From assembly GCA_036262075.1 (NCBI GenBank), contig DATAJO010000025.1, positions 1 to 64,000 on the forward strand: a stretch of DNA of 64,000 bases, in the 5' to 3' direction. Of this stretch, positions 59,350 to 64,000 are shown in pieces (position 1 is the stretch's first letter; every line of letters begins with the position of its first letter). Both the position numbers and the translations under genes were made by a program. Below the pieces are notes generated by a model that saw only the letters and a list, made by a program, of their open reading frames with translations, made no database searches and was not told the origin of the DNA. Source of the DNA: JACDBZ01 sp036262075. Lineage in GTDB: Bacteria > Chloroflexota > Limnocylindria > QHBO01.

Positions 59350-60189
59350 CTCGGCCTCGCCCTCGGCTCGGCGGCGCTCTACGGGCTGAGCGACTTCCTC
59401 GGGGGGCTCGTCTCGCGCCGCGCGTCGCCGTGGCAGGTCGCGATCGTCACCCAGCTGGCGGCGATCGTCCTCATCGGCGCGGCGGCGCTGCTCATGCCGG
59501 CCGATCCGACCTGGGTCGACGTCGGCTGGGGAGCGCTCGCCGGCATCGGCACCGGCACCGGCACGGCGTTCCTGTATCGCGGCCTGTCGTCGGGACGGAT
59601 GGGCGTGGTGGCGCCCCTGTCCGCCGTTGGCGCTGCGCTCCTGCCCGTCGCCGTCGGCGTGGCGACCGGCGACCGGCCACCGCTCCTGACGTGGATCGGA
59701 ATCGCCTGCGCCGTGCCGGCGATCTGGCTCGTCTCGACCTCGACCGATGCGCCCGCGGCCGGCGAGATCCCGGCGCGCCTGGGCGAGGGCGTCGTCGACG
59801 GCGCGCTCGCCGGGCTCGGGTTCGGCCTGATGTTCGCGGCGCTCGGCCAGGTCCCGGACACGGCCGGCCTCGGGCCGCTCGCCGCGGCCGAGTGCACCTC
59901 GGTCCTCGCCATCGTCGCCGTCGCGACGCCGCTCGGTCAGCGCTGGCTGCCGCGCGATCGGCAGGCGGCATGGGGCAGCGTCGTCGGCGCGCTCGCCGCG
60001 GCCGCGTCGATCGCGTTCCTGCTCGCGACGCAGGCCGGCATGCTGGCCGTGGCCGCGGTCCTCGCGTCGCTCTACCCGGTGTTCACCGTGCTCCTCGCCG
60101 CGAGCGTGCTCCGCGAGCGGATCCACGGGCCGCAGGCGATCGGCCTCGGCCTGGCCGTCGTCGCGATCGCGCTCGTCGGCATGGGCTGA
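59341..60189 (+). CDS. EamA/DMT-family transporter
   Basis: A 282-residue protein with about ten membrane helices in two halves, typical of EamA drug/metabolite exporters. GLSDFLGGLVSRRASPW near 16-32 and the C-terminal LYPVFTVLLAASVLRERIHGPQ with the classic EamA Arg-Glu pair support the family. The GTG lies at the end of the tandem repeat, so upstream copies of the same start word are potential competing initiation sites. Confidence 0.88.
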   Translation: MLSLGLALGSAALYGLSDFLGGLVSRRASPWQVAIVTQLAAIVLIGAAALLMPADPTWVDVGWGALAGIGTGTGTAFLYRGLSSGRMGVVAPLSAVGAALLPVAVGVATGDRPPLLTWIGIACAVPAIWLVSTSTDAPAAGEIPARLGEGVVDGALAGLGFGLMFAALGQVPDTAGLGPLAAAECTSVLAIVAVATPLGQRWLPRDRQAAWGSVVGALAAAASIAFLLATQAGMLAVAAVLASLYPVFTVLLAASVLRERIHGPQAIGLGLAVVAIALVGMG

Positions 60190-60202
60190 GGCGGTACCGA
60201 GC

Positions 60203-61369
60203 TCAGAGCGTCTCCTCCATGAGCGTGCGGACGTGGCGGAGGAGCCGGAACAGCTCGGGCGCGGCCGCGATCACGTCGAGGTTGTCGGGCTGGACGTGGT
60301 CGAAGAGGCGGAACTCGCTCACCGTCCGGACCTCCACGCCGCCCGCGCCGAGCGCATCGACGAGCGCGCGAGACTCGACGACCGGGACGTGGTGGTCGGT
60401 CGTCTCGTGCATGACGAAGACATCCGCGTCCAACCCGTCGAGGTGCCGGACGGGCGAGATGGCGGCGATGAACGAGCGGCTCTCGGCCGGCAGCGCATCG
60501 ATCGCCTCGGTGGCGGCCGCGAGCGAGCGCGCCGTGAGCAGGTCGTACGAGGCGCGGCCTTCATCGGTCTCCAGCCGATCGCGGAACGAGGAATCGGGCG
60601 CGGCCCGCGACCCGTCCAGCACGGCCGGCCCGACCTCATCCTCGAGGAGCGCCCGGTCCCCGACGTCCGAGACGCGGTCGAACACGAAGCGCAGGTACAC
60701 CTCGCGCGCCAGCGGGCTCGGCTCCCAGTCGATCGGCTCACCATCCTCGAGGTAGGCGTGCGCCGATACCGAGGCGAGGTAGGTGGACGCATCGGCATAG
60801 GCGCCGAACGCGTTCACCCACCGCACATCGTCGGCGATCCGCGGATCCGCGGCCGCCAGCAGCGCCAGCGAGCCGCCGACGCTGAAGCCGGCGATGCCGA
60901 TCCGCTCGGGGTCGACCTCCGGCCGATCCCGCAGCGCCTCGAAGGCGCGGACGACGCCATCGATCTCGCCGACCTCGAGCCGGCCCTCGAGCAGCGTCCG
61001 CGAGTCGGGCACGAGCACCGCGACGCCGGTCCGGGCCAGGCCCTCCGCCACGCGGGCCACGACCGGATGGTTGCGGCCGACGTTGTTCACGCCGAGGACG
61101 AGGAGGATCCCGCCAGCCCTGCGGTCGGCGCTCGCCCATGACGGCAGCCACAGCTCGGCCAGGTCGCCCTCGGCGCCATCGACCGCCGTCCGGTACGGGA
61201 TGACCGTTCGCTGCGGGGCGTCGCTGAACCAGTCGAGCGGCCGCACCGGCGCGCCGAGGAGGTTCGGCAGCATGACGGCGGTCTGGAGGCCGGCGCGGGT
61301 CGGCTCCCACGCGATTGCGACGACGAGGAGCACGAGGAGCACGAGGCCGATCCGGCGCAGCCGTCGCAT
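60203..61369 (-). CDS. membrane-anchored alpha/beta hydrolase
   Basis: A 388-residue protein with an N-terminal signal anchor (7-22) and an alpha/beta-hydrolase domain. The nucleophile elbow is GFSVGGS near 165, and the HVPVVESRAL and FRLFDHVQP stretches probably contribute the Asp and His. It is probably an extracytoplasmic esterase or peptidase-like enzyme with unknown substrate. The leaderless -10 (TAGGAT) overlaps the stop of the upstream gene. Confidence 0.82.
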   Translation of the reverse strand: MRRLRRIGLVLLVLLVVAIAWEPTRAGLQTAVMLPNLLGAPVRPLDWFSDAPQRTVIPYRTAVDGAEGDLAELWLPSWASADRRAGGILLVLGVNNVGRNHPVVARVAEGLARTGVAVLVPDSRTLLEGRLEVGEIDGVVRAFEALRDRPEVDPERIGIAGFSVGGSLALLAAADPRIADDVRWVNAFGAYADASTYLASVSAHAYLEDGEPIDWEPSPLAREVYLRFVFDRVSDVGDRALLEDEVGPAVLDGSRAAPDSSFRDRLETDEGRASYDLLTARSLAAATEAIDALPAESRSFIAAISPVRHLDGLDADVFVMHETTDHHVPVVESRALVDALGAGGVEVRTVSEFRLFDHVQPDNLDVIAAAPELFRLLRHVRTLMEETL

Positions 61370-61375
61370 CGGCGC

Positions 61376-61381
61376 ATCCTA
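61376..61381 (-). promoter_or_regulatory. leaderless -10 for the hydrolase gene
   Basis: TAGGAT on the minus strand, exactly 6 nt before the ATG. Confidence 0.65.
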
Positions 61382-62464
61382 GCGCGGCGCCGGCGCCCTC
61401 CCCTCGGGAGCCTTCTCGCTGCGCCCGGACCTCACCGCCAGCTCGATCTGGAGCCGCCGGCGGTAGAGGGCGTCCCATTCCTCGTCGTCCAGGCTCTCGG
61501 TGTCCATCCGCTCCTGGATCTCGTCCAGGCGGGCGCGGAGGGCGTCGACGTCACCGTCGAACTCCTCGTGGGCCCGGAGGAGCTCGTCCTCGATGGCCTG
61601 GGCGTCCTCGTTCCACGTGAGGTACGCGTCGTGGAAGCCGAGCTTGCGCACGATCGCGGCGCGCACCCGGTACGCCTTCTCCTTGGGGCCCTGGATCGAG
61701 ATGTTCGTGGCGTAGGCGTAGATCTCGACGTCATCGGCCTCGACCCGGACCGGGTCGCCGCGCACGACCGCCCCGAGCAGGTGCTCGACGGCGAAGCCGA
61801 CCGCGCGGAGCGGCCACGTCTTGATGCCGGTCGCCTCGCGGACGCGCGCATCGGTGATGCCGATCGAGCCGAGCGCATCGCGGAGGGCCTCGACGATGTC
61901 GTCGTCATCGGTGCCCTCGCGCATGGCGAGCGAGACCTGGACGTACTTCTTGCCGTGCCGCCAGCGCTGGACGAGGAGGAACGGCGTGAACACGACCATG
62001 AGCAGCACCGCCGCGCCGAGCGAGGCGGTGGCGGGGTAGCTGACCGGCACGAGCCGGAGCCAGGCCCGCACGCTGCGCTCGTCGTGGAACTCGCCCCAGA
62101 CCGCGATCGCCGCCACGATCGGCGGGACGAGCACGATGCCGGCGACGAGTCCCAGGTAGTGGATGAATCGGACGTCGAAGTTCTCCTCGATGACGCCGGT
62201 CGCCTCGAGGATGGCGCCCGTGAAGATCGGCACGGCGAAGCCGATGACGAGGATGACCCACGCCGCGGCGACGAGGCTGATGACCGACAGCATCCGGCCC
62301 TGCCGTCCGGGGACCTGCCCGAAATAGAGCGCCGTGGCCCAGCCGAGCGCGAACGAGGCCCCCCGGCTCAGCGCCTGCCAGGCGAGGAGGAGGACGAACG
62401 GCAGGAACGGCACGTCCGGCGACCAAGCAATCGATGTGCCGATGCTCCGATGCGGCGCCCGCAT
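61379..62464 (-). CDS. polytopic membrane protein of unknown function
   Basis: A 361-residue protein with about four membrane segments in the N-terminal half (around 18-180) and a cytoplasmic C-terminal region with a VEADDVEIYAYATNISIQGPKEK stretch and a charged coiled tail rich in Glu, Asp and Arg. No family recognised. The start is the first ATG; a shorter start nearer the first helix is possible. Confidence 0.7.
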   Translation of the reverse strand: MRAPHRSIGTSIAWSPDVPFLPFVLLLAWQALSRGASFALGWATALYFGQVPGRQGRMLSVISLVAAAWVILVIGFAVPIFTGAILEATGVIEENFDVRFIHYLGLVAGIVLVPPIVAAIAVWGEFHDERSVRAWLRLVPVSYPATASLGAAVLLMVVFTPFLLVQRWRHGKKYVQVSLAMREGTDDDDIVEALRDALGSIGITDARVREATGIKTWPLRAVGFAVEHLLGAVVRGDPVRVEADDVEIYAYATNISIQGPKEKAYRVRAAIVRKLGFHDAYLTWNEDAQAIEDELLRAHEEFDGDVDALRARLDEIQERMDTESLDDEEWDALYRRRLQIELAVRSGRSEKAPEGRAPAPR

Positions 62465-62492
62465 CGGGCGGCGGCAGGGGCGCCGCCGGGGT

Positions 62493-62936
62493 TCAGCCCA
62501 GGTCGAGCGGCCGCACCGTCATCACCCGGTCGACCTGGCCCTCCCATTCCTCGCGCGGCGCGTCGCAGTACAGCTCGATCTCGTTGCCGTCGGGATCGAC
62601 GGTGTACAGGCTGCGGCTCACGCCGTGATCGGCCGTGCCCTTGAGCAGGCCCCGCTCCGACAGCAGCCGATGCGCCTCGCGGACGGCCTCGAGGTCCGGC
62701 AGCTGGATGGCGACGTGGTAGAGGCCGACCGCGTTCGGCATGGGCGACGGGGCGGAATCACCGACCCGCAGCAGCGCCAGGTCGTGATGGTTCTCGCCGG
62801 TGGCGGTCAGGAAGATCATCACGTTGCTCATCTCGCTCGCAACGCCGAAGCCGAGGAGATCGCCGTAGAACGCGAGGGAGCGGTCGAGATCGCGGACCTT
62901 GAGGACGACGTGGCCGATGCGCTGCGGACGAAGCAT
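62493..62936 (-). CDS. VOC-family (glyoxalase/extradiol dioxygenase-like) protein
   Basis: A 147-residue single VOC module pair: RIGHVVLKVRDLDRSLAFYGDLLGF at the start, LYHVAIQLPDLEAV near 72-85 and DPDGNEIELYCD near 117, giving the His/His/Glu metal set of extradiol dioxygenase-like proteins. The substrate is unknown. It has its own leaderless promoter. Confidence 0.9.
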   Translation of the reverse strand: MLRPQRIGHVVLKVRDLDRSLAFYGDLLGFGVASEMSNVMIFLTATGENHHDLALLRVGDSAPSPMPNAVGLYHVAIQLPDLEAVREAHRLLSERGLLKGTADHGVSRSLYTVDPDGNEIELYCDAPREEWEGQVDRVMTVRPLDLG

Positions 62937-62942
62937 CCACCG

Positions 62943-62948
62943 ATGCTA
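62943..62948 (-). promoter_or_regulatory. leaderless -10 for the VOC gene
   Basis: TAGCAT on the minus strand, exactly 6 nt before the ATG. Confidence 0.65.
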
Positions 62949-62959
62949 CGCCGCCCGGC

Positions 62960-63571
62960 TCAGGGAAGGCCGAGCTTCGCGCGACAGGCGGGCCACGGCG
63001 CGTAGCCGCGATCGGCGCGCAGGCGCTCGGCGACGACGATCTGCTGCTCGCGCGTCGCCTGGTGCGGGTACTCGGCGAACTCGCCGCCGCCGTAGTCGTG
63101 CCAGGTGCCGTAGCTGAACTGGAGGCCGCCGTAGTAGCCGTTGCCGGTGTTGATCGACCAGTTGCCGCCGGACTCGCACTGGGCGAGCGCGTCCCACACG
63201 CCGTCGCCGCTGGGAGCGCTCGGTGGCGGTGCGGGGGCGGCCGCCGGGGCAGCCGCGACGACGGGCTTCGGCGCGGCGACCGGGACGGGAACGAGCGCGG
63301 CGGTCATCGACACCGAGCCCCGCTGCGGTTCCGCCTGGTCCTCGACGACCTCCGCCGCGCCGGTGACGGCCGGTGCCGCGCCGACGAGCTCACGCGTGGT
63401 GAGCAGGGTGCGCGGCAGCGCCCCGGCACGACCGGCGGGCTCGGCGTCGAGGAGCCGATCCTCGAGGCTCGGCGGGGTCCCGATGGCGGAGCGGGCGCCG
63501 AGCGGCGCGAGGAGCGCGATGCCCACGATGCTGACGACGAGGAGCGTGGCGATGCGCCGGATGGTCTGCAC
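62960..63571 (-). CDS. Rpf-like secreted transglycosylase
   Basis: A 203-residue exported protein: signal peptide (about 1-28), a variable Ala/Pro linker, and a C-terminal resuscitation-promoting-factor domain (about 125-200). The catalytic Glu133 is in QCESGGNW, followed by NTGNGYYGGLQFSYGTW and the HQATREQQIVVAERL segment. Rpf domains cleave peptidoglycan glycan strands and stimulate regrowth of resting cells. It starts with GTG 4 nt after the upstream gene's stop, so the two form a cell-wall operon. Confidence 0.92.
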   Translation of the reverse strand: MQTIRRIATLLVVSIVGIALLAPLGARSAIGTPPSLEDRLLDAEPAGRAGALPRTLLTTRELVGAAPAVTGAAEVVEDQAEPQRGSVSMTAALVPVPVAAPKPVVAAAPAAAPAPPPSAPSGDGVWDALAQCESGGNWSINTGNGYYGGLQFSYGTWHDYGGGEFAEYPHQATREQQIVVAERLRADRGYAPWPACRAKLGLP

Positions 63572-63575
63572 CTCG

Positions 63576-63989
63576 TCAGCTGACCAGGTGGAGGGTGACG
63601 GTGATCACGCCCATGCTGCGCGGCGTGTCGGTGACGAGCGCCCAGGCGGCCGCCGACAGGTCGGCGACGCGCTGGTTGGCGGTGCCCCAGTAGCAGGCGC
63701 AGTAGTCGACGACCGGGAGCTCGACGCAGCGATCGGCGCAGACGGTGACGTGGCCGACGACGCCGCGACCACCGGCGCCGCCGAGGGCGCCGGGCAGCGC
63801 GACGAACGCATCGGCCGGCGTGAACCCGGCCGGGCAGGTGCCGACGACGTGGCAGTACCACGAGGCGCGGCCGGTGACCGTGTCACCCGAGGTCGGGGGT
63901 GCGACCGGGGGCGGCGCGGCCGGGGCCGGACCCGCCGGCGCGGCGGCGACCGGCGGAGCCGTCGGAACGGCGATCGTCAGCGCGGTCAT
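63576..63989 (-). CDS. RlpA/double-psi beta-barrel-like protein, 5' end uncertain
   Basis: The visible part (137 residues) opens with an Ala/Pro-rich linker-like stretch, then GRASWYCHVVGTCPAGF and VDYCACYWGTANQRVADLS. This is the fold signature of RlpA-like double-psi barrels that bind or cut peptidoglycan, with two Cys-rich insertions. The frame stays open to the window edge, so the true N-terminus (probably a signal peptide) may lie beyond. Stop and next GTG are 4 nt apart. Confidence 0.7.
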   Translation of the reverse strand: MTALTIAVPTAPPVAAAPAGPAPAAPPPVAPPTSGDTVTGRASWYCHVVGTCPAGFTPADAFVALPGALGGAGGRGVVGHVTVCADRCVELPVVDYCACYWGTANQRVADLSAAAWALVTDTPRSMGVITVTLHLVS

Positions 63990-64000
63990 CGTGGCGGAGC

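Overview
The window is a 64-kb, very GC-rich (about 70%), gene-dense bacterial chromosome segment with no rRNA, recognisable tRNA, phage, transposase or CRISPR array. It holds about 65 genes, mostly in short runs with 4-nt ATGA/GTGA overlaps. The content (ThyX in place of ThyA, single-protein FabI, KtrAB-type K+ uptake, a group II ECF transporter, many leaderless genes, a secreted Rpf-like protein) suits a free-living aerobic heterotroph. I lean to Chloroflexota (Limnocylindria-like lineages), with Actinomycetota as the main alternative. This assignment is inference from style and gene content, not a phylogeny.

Layout. 1-368: 204-bp repeat block. 0.4-13.5 kb: aldehyde dehydrogenase, a C39-like secreted protein and a lipoprotein, DUF309-fumC, a GH13 glucosidase, a succinate-semialdehyde-type dehydrogenase, cobalamin adenosyltransferase, a DUF59 protein, a PIG-L deacetylase and a degenerate GGDEF membrane protein. 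13.6-18.6 kb: thyX with DnaA-box-like sites, the trkH/trkA potassium system, a rhodanese with a palindromic operator, and csaA. 19.4-26.4 kb: a leucine/isovalerate (liu-type) degradation set: carboxylase beta, SseB-like protein, enoyl-CoA hydratase, biotin carboxylase with an N-terminal DNA-binding helix-turn-helix, and HMG-CoA lyase. 26.4-31 kb: nucleoside hydrolase plus an ECF transporter (S, T and two ATPases). 31-38.3 kb: Nudix, inositol phosphatase, nucleoside phosphorylase, HPPD, a sorbosone-dehydrogenase-like protein and a threonine-dehydratase-like enzyme. 38.3-38.7 kb: second 204-bp repeat block. 38.8-51.4 kb: lipoprotein, CtpA protease, methyltransferase, LLM oxidoreductase, MFS, HDAC-like and FAH-like genes, a DinB-like protein, a reductase/XRE-cupin divergon, a PAS kinase with a lone receiver, and homogentisate dioxygenase. 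51.4-51.7 kb: a symmetric array of 50-bp repeats. 51.7-64 kb: DUF1801, Hsp20, SixA, cupin, Nudix, a shortened Ada protein, FabI, a pair of paralogous membrane-anchored proteins (one frameshifted), an EamA transporter, a hydrolase, a VOC protein, and Rpf- and RlpA-like cell-wall proteins.

Themes. Tyrosine catabolism is represented by HPPD, homogentisate dioxygenase and an FAH-family protein, each at a separate site with its own promoter. Leucine catabolism is clustered. Nucleoside salvage (nucleoside hydrolase, ECF transporter, phosphorylase) and ThyX concern nucleotide supply. A recurring signal is a TANNNT -10 hexamer 6-9 nt before the start codon on both strands, so many genes are probably transcribed without leaders.

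The most notable items are the HTH-biotin carboxylase fusion, the Ada protein lacking its AraC domain, the two 204-bp repeat blocks, the mirrored 50-bp repeat array, the thyX upstream region, and two symmetric promoter/operator regions.
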